Origin: Bacteroidota bacterium
GTDB taxonomy: Bacteria > Bacteroidota > Bacteroidia > Chitinophagales > Chitinophagaceae
Reading direction: 5' to 3'
Assembly (NCBI GenBank): GCA_023429365.1
Contig: JAEYVW010000138.1
Span: 1 to 7,352, forward strand
DNA: 7,352 nucleotides
The notes beneath the pieces were generated by a model that ran no database searches, had not been told where the DNA came from, and was given only the letters and a program-made list of their open reading frames with translations. Positions 1 through 5,983 of the stretch are shown piece after piece (position 1 is the first letter of the stretch; the number at the start of each line of letters is the position of its first letter). Both the position numbers and the translations under genes were made by a program.

Positions 1-1769
1 GCAAACAGGTCGGGTCGCTGGTTGATCGCATTGCCAACTAAAAATGATCCGGCACTGCCACCCATCAACACGATTTTGGAAGGCGAAGAATATTTATTTT
101 TTACCAGCCAGTCTGCGATGTCCACCACATCATTGATCGAATTCATTTTATGGGGGAACTGACCCTCCTTTATCCAATCCTCTCCTAACTCACCACCTCC
201 GCGTACATGCGCGTATGCATATACACCGCCACGTTTTATCCAGGAATACATCGTAGGATCAAAATACAGGTCCCGATTAGCACCGCCGTTCCCATATCCC
301 TCTATCAGCCAGGCATTGATATTTTTCAGGTCGACAGTGTTGTCATAAACAACCGATACCGGGATCTTTTTCCCATCACGGGATGGTGCAAACAGTACTT
401 CTGTTTTAAGCTCGCCTGATTTATCAAGCACTTTATCAGCGAATGAAAAGCCATGGATCTTGTTTTGCCGATACTCATACCACTGGTACAAATCCATTTT
501 AACCGGCGAGGAAAGACAGAACAAGAGATCATTCTCGTTATACAACTGAAGCTGGCTGACCGACTGGTTTCGAGGCAGTGGCAAAAGTGTTGCCTGCTTA
601 TTTTTCAGATCCAGCTTCAGGATCTGCATATCCCCTATCTTTCGGAGCAATACATACAATACATCCCTGCCTGCGATGATGGCTTTGTTGTGCGAAAAAT
701 CGGTCCCTGCAATAACCTCCTGCTGCTGTGGAAGAAATTCAGCTGGTGAATTACCTGTCGACATATCAATTTTCACTACCCTGTATCGCGGTGCGCCGGT
801 GGTAACTGCATATAACCATTTATCGTTTGCGTCAAATGCATCACCAAGATTTACATAATCCTTTAGCTTTTTCCAGGGCGTACTGGCTCCATTTAATTTA
901 GACATATGTACCGCATACGCATAGTTATCACCTTCAGCAGATCGAATGCGGGCAACGATATACGGTGAATGGCTAAAACTATAAACATAGGGCGTTTCAG
1001 CAGGACTTAAAGTTATCTTACTATTTACACCTCTTCCGAAAATCGGCTTGTCCAAAGACTGGGACGTACCCAGCCGGTGTTGCATGATCTTCCCATTAAA
1101 ATACTTTTCTGCATGTTTATCGGTAGGCGGCGACTGTGTATAAAATAATGATTTACTATCCGGCGACCAGGCCATCGAAACGCCTCTTGAGTCATTGAAC
1201 ATGACCGGTGCAATGCTGTCGGGCAGGAAGGTTTTTGTTTCGAGATTAAAAATCCTGATCTGCGGGTTAGCTTCACCGTTTTGGGTGAGCATCATGGCAA
1301 GCAGTGATTCATTGTAAGAAAACAATCTTTTCCTGACAGAATAATTTTGCCCGTTGATCTTTACGCGTCCAAGGACTTTCTCCTCGGAGGCTTCAGGGGT
1401 TCTCCGCCGGCAAAGCATCGAACCTTCACCGGGAATATCCCGGAAATAATAAATACTTTTCCCGGTCGCAGTCATTCTCCATACCTCATCCTTTATGGCT
1501 TCAAATAATTCACCGGATTCCTGGTACAGCGCCTCCATACCAGTAATGCTATCCAAAACCTGTTTTGCCAACTGGCCCTGTTGCCGGCTAAAGGACTGCA
1601 TTTCCGTTTCATTTTCTTTCCTGCTCATCCAGAAATACGGGTCCGACATTTTAGTACTAAAGACGGTAGTATCGAACGACTCCTTCCTGGCCACAGGATA
1701 ACTGAACTGTGAAAAGGACATAGTTTGGGATAGCGCAAAAGAAAAAACAAGCCACAGTAATCTTTTCAT
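1..1769 (-). CDS. Prolyl oligopeptidase family serine peptidase (S9A), exported, C-terminus missing
   Basis: This gene encodes a serine peptidase that would cut short peptides after proline or a related residue, probably in the periplasm. I translated it from the ATG at 1769 to the left edge: 589 open codons without interruption. Residues 1 to about 20 (MKRLLWLVFSFALSQTMSFS) form a signal peptide. The middle holds the degenerate repeats expected of the seven-bladed beta-propeller that gates the active site. The catalytic alpha/beta hydrolase domain starts near residue 450. It shows the family hallmarks HVRGGGELGEDW (RGGGE at 523-527) and the nucleophile elbow GGSAGS with Ser572, followed by NQRPDLF. 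The catalytic Asp and His lie beyond the window; about 110-130 residues should be missing, as the family usually has about 700. The elbow differs from the common GGSNGG or GGSAGG by having Ser where the last Gly usually is. The NQRPDLF ending resembles prolyl oligopeptidase more than oligopeptidase B (NMRPDLF). It is the last gene of the minus-strand run, 151 nt after the hydrolase gene, so it may have its own promoter. The family call is very secure; substrate preference is inferred. Confidence 0.93.
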   Translation of the reverse strand, partial: MKRLLWLVFSFALSQTMSFSQFSYPVARKESFDTTVFSTKMSDPYFWMSRKENETEMQSFSRQQGQLAKQVLDSITGMEALYQESGELFEAIKDEVWRMTATGKSIYYFRDIPGEGSMLCRRRTPEASEEKVLGRVKINGQNYSVRKRLFSYNESLLAMMLTQNGEANPQIRIFNLETKTFLPDSIAPVMFNDSRGVSMAWSPDSKSLFYTQSPPTDKHAEKYFNGKIMQHRLGTSQSLDKPIFGRGVNSKITLSPAETPYVYSFSHSPYIVARIRSAEGDNYAYAVHMSKLNGASTPWKKLKDYVNLGDAFDANDKWLYAVTTGAPRYRVVKIDMSTGNSPAEFLPQQQEVIAGTDFSHNKAIIAGRDVLYVLLRKIGDMQILKLDLKNKQATLLPLPRNQSVSQLQLYNENDLLFCLSSPVKMDLYQWYEYRQNKIHGFSFADKVLDKSGELKTEVLFAPSRDGKKIPVSVVYDNTVDLKNINAWLIEGYGNGGANRDLYFDPTMYSWIKRGGVYAYAHVRGGGELGEDWIKEGQFPHKMNSINDVVDIADWLVKNKYSSPSKIVLMGGSAGSFLVGNAINQRPDLF

Positions 1770-1920
1770 AAAACCTATTTAATGATCGCCGGTTAATAAC
1801 AGTATAAATATCAAAGAAATTACTCCAACGACCACGAATATTATAGTTCCCGGCTGTAATAATTATCGACTTTTTATATTTCTTATTATAACTGTTCACC
1901 TACAAGCTTTTTTGAAGCGG

Positions 1921-2769
1921 CTACCTGCTTTCGTGTCTTACCTGGTACCTGCGAATGTGATCCAAAATTGCTTCAACAGCAATATCAGGTTGATATCTTG
2001 CAATATGATGTCCGCTACTTGTAATGATCTCGTATTTTAATGCAGGTCTTTTTTCCGCCCATTTCACCAGTTCCTCTACCCATACACGATTTAATGGATT
2101 TGTTGTGTCGCGATCCTGGCCGCATTCTCCTTTGCCTGCTGCTATCAACAGTGTTGTCGGTGTGGCATGTAATTTATCCGATAGCCTGGCCTGGTTCATT
2201 GAAGTATCATACATCCGCATCTCTTCGCGTTCACCCGGGCGGGTTCTACTTGTCAAAATTTCCTGCATATACTTTTGGTCTTCTTTCATCATTTCGGGAA
2301 ACTCTTTTTCATACCGGGCATAAACCTCTTCAGGTGCGGGATCAAGTAGTACCAATCCTACCACTTCCCCGGGGTATAGTCCAGCAAAAACTCTCACCAG
2401 GGAACCTCCGTAAGACCAGCCCGATAAGATATATGGGGGAGGAATATTGGCCTTTGTCAATGCTTCCTTTAATTCCTTTGCAATAGTAATCGCATCTCGT
2501 GGAGAATTACATGTATCAGAATTCAAATAGCCGGGTCTGTCATAAGAAACGATCCTGGCATAGACAGCTAATTTTGGTTGCACCAATGCCCATGTTTTAT
2601 GACTGGAGCCTCCACCCGCTTCTAAAATAACTGCAGGCTTTCCAGTGCCGGATGAGTAGAGGGTCATGATATGATCATGCACTTTTACTTTAATGGTATC
2701 TAATATTTGTGCATTAATTGAATGCAGGAAAATTATAAGTGCAAAGAGGAGAGTATAACTTTTTTTCAT
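1921..2769 (-). CDS. Exported alpha/beta hydrolase
   Basis: A 282-residue alpha/beta hydrolase-fold enzyme, probably acting on an ester or amide outside the cytoplasm. Residues 1-21 (MKKSYTLLFALIIFLHSINAQ) are a clear signal peptide, which also supports the chosen ATG. The mature protein shows the fold in order: strand and oxyanion region VILEAGGGSS (48-56), the segment SYDRPGY (75-81), the nucleophile elbow SGWSYGG with Ser119, the strand GLVLLDPAP (138-146) whose Asp143 is a candidate catalytic acid, a helical lid (about 148-200), and SSGHH (251-255) whose His254 should complete the triad. Length is normal for the family. It lies 39 nt downstream of the VOC-like gene, so the two are probably co-transcribed, and upstream of the prolyl oligopeptidase. 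The sequence does not identify the substrate; esterase, lipase-like, proline iminopeptidase-like and haloperoxidase-like relatives all share these motifs. The fold is sure and the reaction unknown. Confidence 0.92.
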   Translation of the reverse strand: MKKSYTLLFALIIFLHSINAQILDTIKVKVHDHIMTLYSSGTGKPAVILEAGGGSSHKTWALVQPKLAVYARIVSYDRPGYLNSDTCNSPRDAITIAKELKEALTKANIPPPYILSGWSYGGSLVRVFAGLYPGEVVGLVLLDPAPEEVYARYEKEFPEMMKEDQKYMQEILTSRTRPGEREEMRMYDTSMNQARLSDKLHATPTTLLIAAGKGECGQDRDTTNPLNRVWVEELVKWAEKRPALKYEIITSSGHHIARYQPDIAVEAILDHIRRYQVRHESR

Positions 2770-2808
2770 GTTACTTCACTAAAGCTTCCTAAAAAAATCA
2801 TTACAGGT

Positions 2809-3627
2809 CTACTCTACCAATTCTATTTCCAACCCATCAATAGCCAGGGGCGAAATAAAAACACTATTGGGAGTTACCTTACCCAATATTTTTTTCGATT
2901 CAAGGAACAGCTTCGCCGACGTAAGTGATTTTACATTGATCACAATTTTCGAAATCCGGTTTTTTGCACATTTTTGTAAACGCAATGCCGGCCCTTCAAT
3001 AAAGGTAAAAAGCTCGCCGTTTTTCTTTAAGTCCGGGAGTTTCAGCAATTGCCTTTCGTAATTACCCGGATCAGTCGAGCCTATTACAATTTCTTTGAGC
3101 AAAATAATCCCCAGTTCACCTCCGTTGACTTCTTTTAATTTATCAGCCCCTTTCTTACGATTTTCTGCGACCTGCTGCCTTGACTTGTAGTCGCAAACAA
3201 ACAGGTTGGCTTCATCAGGCAATAAAGCTTTTGGGGTCAATGTTGACCAGCCACGTAATGTGCCGTTAAAATCTTTTGATACATTACTATTATCGATTGT
3301 ATCATGGTCTATGCCCAGCTTGTCAAGCTCTTTTTGAAACTCCTCCATGTGCTTTTTTGGTTCGAGCGCAATACCATTGAAGGATGTGGAGTCTGCGCCC
3401 TTAAAAGTCACCAGTTCAAATGCGACATTACCGAAAGTAACACCCCCACTTGCAAAATCACCGAATGATTGAAAACTCCACAATACCGGTAAGCCCAATT
3501 CCCTTGAAAAAAAATCGAAAAGTTTCTCCGGCTTTGGCGAACTGGCAAAGAAGTGCTCTATTTTATTCACCTGTGCATGAATACTGGTGAAGGTCAAAAC
3601 AAAACACATTGAAAATAAAAATTTCAT
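2809..3627 (-). CDS. Exported VOC (glyoxalase/dioxygenase fold) superfamily-like protein
   Basis: A 272-residue protein with a signal peptide (MKFLFSMCFVLTFTSIHAQ, 1-19), so it should act in the periplasm or envelope. Residues 22-75 read like the first beta-alpha-beta-beta-beta module of the vicinal oxygen chelate fold. KIEHFF has His25 at the usual first metal-ligand position, then comes a helix ending in the ELGLP turn (43-47), and NVAFELVTF has Glu71 at the usual second-ligand position. A further helix and strand follow (FNGIALEPKKHMEEFQKELDKLGI, about 83-106). The C-terminal half (about 165-272) contains GELGIILLKEIVIGS and a final helix-strand unit (SLTSAKLFLESKKILG, about 234-249) that looks like a second, diverged copy. 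Comparable proteins are annotated as glyoxalase-like domain proteins. AGGAG sits only 1 nt before the ATG. The gene follows the unrecognised exported gene by 136 nt and precedes the hydrolase by 39 nt. Metal binding and enzymatic activity are inference; it could be a non-catalytic binding protein. Confidence 0.8.
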   Translation of the reverse strand: MKFLFSMCFVLTFTSIHAQVNKIEHFFASSPKPEKLFDFFSRELGLPVLWSFQSFGDFASGGVTFGNVAFELVTFKGADSTSFNGIALEPKKHMEEFQKELDKLGIDHDTIDNSNVSKDFNGTLRGWSTLTPKALLPDEANLFVCDYKSRQQVAENRKKGADKLKEVNGGELGIILLKEIVIGSTDPGNYERQLLKLPDLKKNGELFTFIEGPALRLQKCAKNRISKIVINVKSLTSAKLFLESKKILGKVTPNSVFISPLAIDGLEIELVE

Positions 3628-3763
3628 ACTCCTGTTTTATTTTTTTAGAGGCCAGTTTTTCCCAATTTGTTATAGTCGCCGGATCCAATCAAGTGGCCAT
3701 TAACCGAAATAATCCCAGGCCCTGCTGCCCATGTGGACTAGAAGACTCCGCGAGACAGATGAA

Positions 3764-4252
3764 TCATTTTCTATCGAAGAGCCTTTTTATCTCTCCTTCA
3801 CCTAGCAGAATCCGCCCATCATCAGTAGAAAGCATGATCTGGTGACCCGTCAATTGCTTGTAATGTTGTACAAATACCCGCTTATTACCCAGGTTGAACA
3901 ATTTCTGGTAGTCTTTATTTTTCCTGTTCTCCTTTTTAAAAAAAGAAGTCAGTATTTCGTACAATTTGTCAAGCGTTCCCCCTTCGCTGCTGAATCTTAC
4001 ACTAAAATATTCCTTTAACTCATAGCGGCTGTCACGCATCAAAAGCAGGTAAGTAGTGTCGGTTTTGCCAGGCATAAATTCAAGACTGGCTTTTGCTGCG
4101 CCTACGTACTTTACCTGGCCAAAGATCTGCCAGTCACCAGATGGCTTGACTTCGGAAAGCTGTGCAGCCAGGTATTGACTTACGACTAATACAATCAACA
4201 GGAAGATTATTTTGATGTGCATATGGCAATTGTTAATAGTCAATGTTTTCAT
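3764..4252 (-). CDS. Exported protein of unknown function
   Basis: I do not recognise a family. The frame opens with ATG at 4252, 5 nt after the stop of the DUF3592-like gene, giving 162 residues. A second in-frame ATG at 4222 (Met11) gives a cleaner signal peptide, MHIKIIFLLIVLVVSQYLAAQ, and may be the true start; neither has a convincing Shine-Dalgarno. The mature part of about 130 residues looks like a small mixed alpha/beta domain. It has strands around WQIFGQVKYVG (41-51) and TYLLLMRD (67-74), a charged helix LDKLYEILTSFFKKENRKNK (94-113), and a short hydrophilic end with DDGRILLGEGEIKRLFDRK (144-162). There are no obvious catalytic motifs, lipobox or repeats. Its tight coupling to the upstream membrane protein suggests they are made together and may work together in the envelope, which is inference only. 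Confidence 0.75.
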   Translation of the reverse strand: MKTLTINNCHMHIKIIFLLIVLVVSQYLAAQLSEVKPSGDWQIFGQVKYVGAAKASLEFMPGKTDTTYLLLMRDSRYELKEYFSVRFSSEGGTLDKLYEILTSFFKKENRKNKDYQKLFNLGNKRVFVQHYKQLTGHQIMLSTDDGRILLGEGEIKRLFDRK

Positions 4253-4257
4253 GCAGC

Positions 4258-4668
4258 TCAGGCTTCGCCCGACTCGATCATTTCATATAATTTATATACC
4301 GCGAACAAAATGAAAGCGGCGATAGCAATCCCAAACCCGAGTATAACATTCGACTGCCAGGCACCATTAACGGTATTAAGTTTCGGATTCACCGGATCAT
4401 AGTACACATCGATCACATCGTCCATCTTGTACAATCCCGATTTGCAGGTCAGGCTTCCATAGAACTGTTTCATATGCTGATCATAAAAAGTATAAGACAC
4501 GATATCCGTTGGCTGGCGCCTCACCGTGTGGATCCCATACACCCGGGCTTTCGACATCAGGCCGGTGGTTAGAACCCTATTCACACGCCGGCGCTTGTAA
4601 AGAATGATAGCCAGGGGTAAAAAACCAAACAATGCCAAACCTGCGAGTACAAAATAAACACCTCTCAT
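4258..4668 (-). CDS. DUF3592-like two-TM membrane protein
   Basis: A 136-residue inner-membrane protein. A first transmembrane helix (about 4-23, YFVLAGLALFGFLPLAIILY) is followed by a positively charged stretch KRRRVNR, which by the positive-inside rule would be cytoplasmic. A soluble beta-rich domain (about 35-95) follows, then a second transmembrane helix (about 106-126). The middle domain carries the pattern typical of DUF3592: a strand with KARVYGI, then VSYTFYDQHMKQFYGSL, then the closing D-x-I-D-V-Y-Y-DP-x-NP signature (84-95, DVIDVYYDPVNP). Members of this family are small membrane proteins with no firmly assigned role. It is translationally close to the next gene (5 nt gap) and is separated from the DUF2306 gene upstream by about 190 nt that hold a small ORF and an inverted repeat. 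No Shine-Dalgarno is apparent before the ATG at 4668. The family call rests on motif pattern from memory. Confidence 0.8.
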   Translation of the reverse strand: MRGVYFVLAGLALFGFLPLAIILYKRRRVNRVLTTGLMSKARVYGIHTVRRQPTDIVSYTFYDQHMKQFYGSLTCKSGLYKMDDVIDVYYDPVNPKLNTVNGAWQSNVILGFGIAIAAFILFAVYKLYEMIESGEA

Positions 4669-4724
4669 GATCGCATCTATTTATTAAAATATCGTTTAAA
4701 TTTCAAACCATGATCCATGTTACA

Positions 4725-4758
4725 GACATTTGCCATCCCTCCTTTTTTGGCAAATGTC
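4725..4758. repeat. Perfect 11-bp inverted repeat (hairpin) upstream of the DUF3592-like gene
   Basis: GACATTTGCCA at 4725-4735 is the exact reverse complement of TGGCAAATGTC at 4748-4758, with a 12-nt spacer. In the transcript of the minus-strand run it would form a stable 11-bp stem, 12 nt after the stop of the small ORF at 4771 and about 56 nt before the DUF3592-like start. No T-run follows on either strand, so it is not a classical intrinsic terminator. It could be a processing or attenuation hairpin, or an operator for a dimeric regulator. Confidence 0.7.
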
Positions 4759-4770
4759 CCAACGGAAGGA

Positions 4771-4860
4771 TCAGGCAAATGGAAAACCAATCACGATCAC
4801 ATGGATCAACAGGAGCAGCCAGCCCGAAATGCCGGGATATAATATTCTATCAGTTTTCAT
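4771..4860 (-). CDS. Possible 29-residue membrane microprotein, or truncated 5' end of a membrane protein gene
   Basis: ATG at 4860 begins only 2 nt after the stop codon of the DUF2306 gene and opens a 29-codon frame ending in TGA at 4771-4773. The peptide starts MKTDRILYPGISGWLLLLIH and ends VIVIGFPFA: a short polar N-terminus, then one unbroken hydrophobic helix of about 18-19 residues. The tight coupling and the transmembrane composition favour real translation. The segment GISGWLLLL also resembles the first helix of larger multi-pass proteins such as DUF2569, so this could be the surviving start of a broken gene, although the 100 nt that follow show no continuing homologous frame that I can recognise. 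I cannot assign a function. An ORF this short could be chance. Confidence 0.35.
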   Translation of the reverse strand: MKTDRILYPGISGWLLLLIHVIVIGFPFA

Positions 4861-4862
4861 GA

Positions 4863-5516
4863 CTATTCCTGCTTTGCAGCGATTTTTTTCTTATAATAAA
4901 CCGAAGGTATCCACACCATGAAGATCTCTGCCAGTATCAATGGTACAAACGAAAAGAAATATTCATTCACCACCCTCCGGAACAAGCCATCGCTGATCTG
5001 GCCAAATAAAAAATCTAGTGGGAATACATCATCAATGCGAACTGCCACAAAAGCCAGTACGCATACATAACTGCGCACCATCATCTGGCGGTGTACTTTC
5101 AGGTTTCTTTTTTTGATCGCCTTCCATGCGAAAAAGGTAGCCAGCACTGCAAACACTGTGAGGAGGAACAGGGATATACGACAGGGTACACAGGGACTAA
5201 CCAGCGATAACCGGAACGCAGATATCCCGATGAGCGCGATCCCGGTCATGTAAATCTTCCCGGCCAGGCGATGAAAAGATAAAAACCGGTTACGGATGGA
5301 GGGCCAGAACTGTAAGGGCCCCAACAAAAGAGTTATGGTGCCACCTACCATATGCATCACCACCCAGAGCTGGTTGTTAAAAATGGAATTCCCGAATGAA
5401 GGCCCCCTGTACCCGTAAAAATAAGCGATGACATTGTCGAGGAAAAAATAAACCGATAAAGCGATGATGAGAAACCAGGATCCGGCTTTGAACGCGATAC
5501 CAAAAACTTTGACCAT
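4863..5516 (-). CDS. DUF2306 family multi-pass membrane protein
   Basis: A 217-residue integral membrane protein with about six or seven hydrophobic helices. The DUF2306 signature is well preserved. Helix 2 carries VVMHMVGGTITLLLGPLQF (52-70; His55 and the GPLQF motif), followed by the charged loop SIRNRFLSFHRLAGKIYM (73-90; R75, R77, H82-R83, GKIY). Later come KKRNLKVHRQMMVRSY (135-150; His142, M145-M146, R148) and a helix with Arg160. The conserved histidines and arginines at membrane faces recall quinone- or haem-associated membrane proteins, but the family has no proven role and I do not assign one. An SPCVPC stretch (107-112) holds two cysteines near a membrane edge, which may be family-atypical. 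It is the first gene of the minus-strand run and lies opposite the glycosyltransferase across a 467-bp divergent intergenic region. No clear Shine-Dalgarno is seen before the ATG at 5516. Confidence 0.9.
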   Translation of the reverse strand: MVKVFGIAFKAGSWFLIIALSVYFFLDNVIAYFYGYRGPSFGNSIFNNQLWVVMHMVGGTITLLLGPLQFWPSIRNRFLSFHRLAGKIYMTGIALIGISAFRLSLVSPCVPCRISLFLLTVFAVLATFFAWKAIKKRNLKVHRQMMVRSYVCVLAFVAVRIDDVFPLDFLFGQISDGLFRRVVNEYFFSFVPLILAEIFMVWIPSVYYKKKIAAKQE

Positions 5517-5663
5517 ATGTGCCTGTTGATGAAGGGTGAACGCTACTGGATTTCGATGGCTTTAGCCTGAGTAGATTTAAAAGGGTAAGCGAATTAGCAG
5601 CCAGGAAATGAAAACCTGTGCATGAATATAAGCTATTAACATTAAAAGTAAAATTGGGCGCAA

Positions 5664-5890
5664 TTCAAATTTTCGCTTTAACCTGTGAAAAGATTTTTTA
5701 CCGGCTGGGATGAAAACCTTATTTCCTTAGTAACCTAAAAGCACAACAGGAAACAACCTTATTCCCTTATTTTCCATCGGATAAGGGAATAAGGTTGGGT
5801 ATTGTTAAAAATGGCTTTCTACTTAGGTAATAAGGTTGGACAGAGGTTCTTAATGGTTAATGGAATAAATTGATCAAGCGAAAATTTGAA
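5664..5890. repeat. Triple nested palindrome (three concentric inverted repeats)
   Basis: Three inverted-repeat pairs share one centre at about 5776. The outer pair is 5664-5678 (TTCAAATTTTCGCTT) with 5876-5890 (AAGCGAAAATTTGAA), 15 bp and perfect. The middle pair is 5715-5732 (AACCTTATTTCCTTAGTA) with 5820-5837 (TACTTAGGTAATAAGGTT), 16 of 18 pairing. The inner pair is 5754-5770 (CAACCTTATTCCCTTAT) with 5781-5797 (ATAAGGGAATAAGGTTG), 17 bp and perfect. The intervals between arms are nearly equal on both sides (36 and 38 nt; 21 and 22 nt), with only weak complementarity, for example AAAGC near both inner flanks. Such symmetry suggests one decayed 227-bp palindrome: a foldback or MITE-like element, a duplicated divergent control region, or the template of a long structured RNA. 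No transposase is nearby. The arms are read directly; the origin is inference. Confidence 0.85.
5754..5797. repeat. Perfect 17-bp stem, 10-nt loop at the palindrome core
   Basis: The arms 5754-5770 and 5781-5797 are exact reverse complements around the spacer TTTCCATCGG. In RNA from either strand this would be a very stable hairpin. Neither side has a strong T-run (plus strand continues GGTATTG; minus strand continues TTTCCTGTTG), and both flanking genes point away from it, so a terminator role is not expected from context. Confidence 0.85.
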
Positions 5891-5932
5891 ATCCCACCCT
5901 GGCGCACCTGAACCAACTCCTGCTTATTTTTA

Positions 5933-5940
5933 TATATTTA
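5933..5940 (+). promoter_or_regulatory. Candidate -7 element for the glycosyltransferase gene
   Basis: TATATTTA matches 7 of 8 positions of the Bacteroidota -7 consensus TAnnTTTG and lies 43 nt before the GTG start, giving a leader of ordinary length. No TTTG-like -33 box is present 19-21 nt upstream, and the surroundings are AT-rich, so the call is weak. Confidence 0.22.
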
Positions 5941-5983
5941 CGGGCTAATATAATGACCTTATTCATCTAATAAACTCATCACG

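Larger units (their letters stand above)
5517..5983. other. Divergent intergenic region, 467 bp, without a recognised gene
   Basis: This stretch separates the leftward DUF2306 gene from the rightward glycosyltransferase and must hold promoters for both. Most of it (5664-5890) is the nested palindromic structure listed separately. Short frames exist, such as a 21-codon hydrophobic ORF on the minus strand at 5577-5642, but none is convincing. No tRNA or known riboswitch pattern was recognised. On the minus strand TTTG at 5669-5666 and TACTTTTA at 5650-5643 resemble the Bacteroidota -33 and -7 boxes, but the 15-nt spacing is shorter than the usual 19-21. Confidence 0.8.

Noticed and set aside
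1657..1899. 80-codon minus-strand frame overlapping the start of the prolyl oligopeptidase gene
   Set aside because: It overlaps the oligopeptidase N-terminus in another frame, is rich in unrelated residues, and the oligopeptidase frame with its signal peptide explains the region.
2040..2486. 148-codon plus-strand frame opposite the alpha/beta hydrolase
   Set aside because: It is antisense to a well-supported enzyme and its translation shows no domain-like pattern.
3645..3737. Open 31-codon minus-strand stretch before the VOC-like gene, with a protein-like composition (ending GSGDYNKLGKTGL)
   Set aside because: It has no start codon, is bounded by a stop at 3738-3740, is out of frame with the VOC-like gene and matches no family I recognise; it could be a gene remnant but cannot be supported.
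3609..3845. 78-codon plus-strand frame across the gap between the VOC-like and unknown exported genes
   Set aside because: It overlaps the ends of two supported minus-strand genes and lacks any recognisable feature beyond chance cysteines.
4730..4921. 63-codon plus-strand frame over the hairpin and DUF2306 3' end
   Set aside because: It is antisense to the end of DUF2306 and its start lies inside the inverted repeat arm; composition is not protein-like.
3570..5628. 14-bp direct match CCTGTGCATGAATA at 3570-3583 and 5615-5628
   Set aside because: One copy encodes part of the VOC-like signal peptide; a single 14-mer match in 7 kb is compatible with chance and has no flanking similarity.
5577..5642. 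21-codon hydrophobic minus-strand ORF upstream of DUF2306 (MLIAYIHAQVFISWLLIRLPF)
   Set aside because: It is very short, lacks a ribosome-binding site and lies in the probable leader; a chance frame is the simplest reading.
5754..5797. The inner hairpin as an intrinsic terminator
   Set aside because: No T-run follows on either strand and both neighbouring genes are transcribed away from it.
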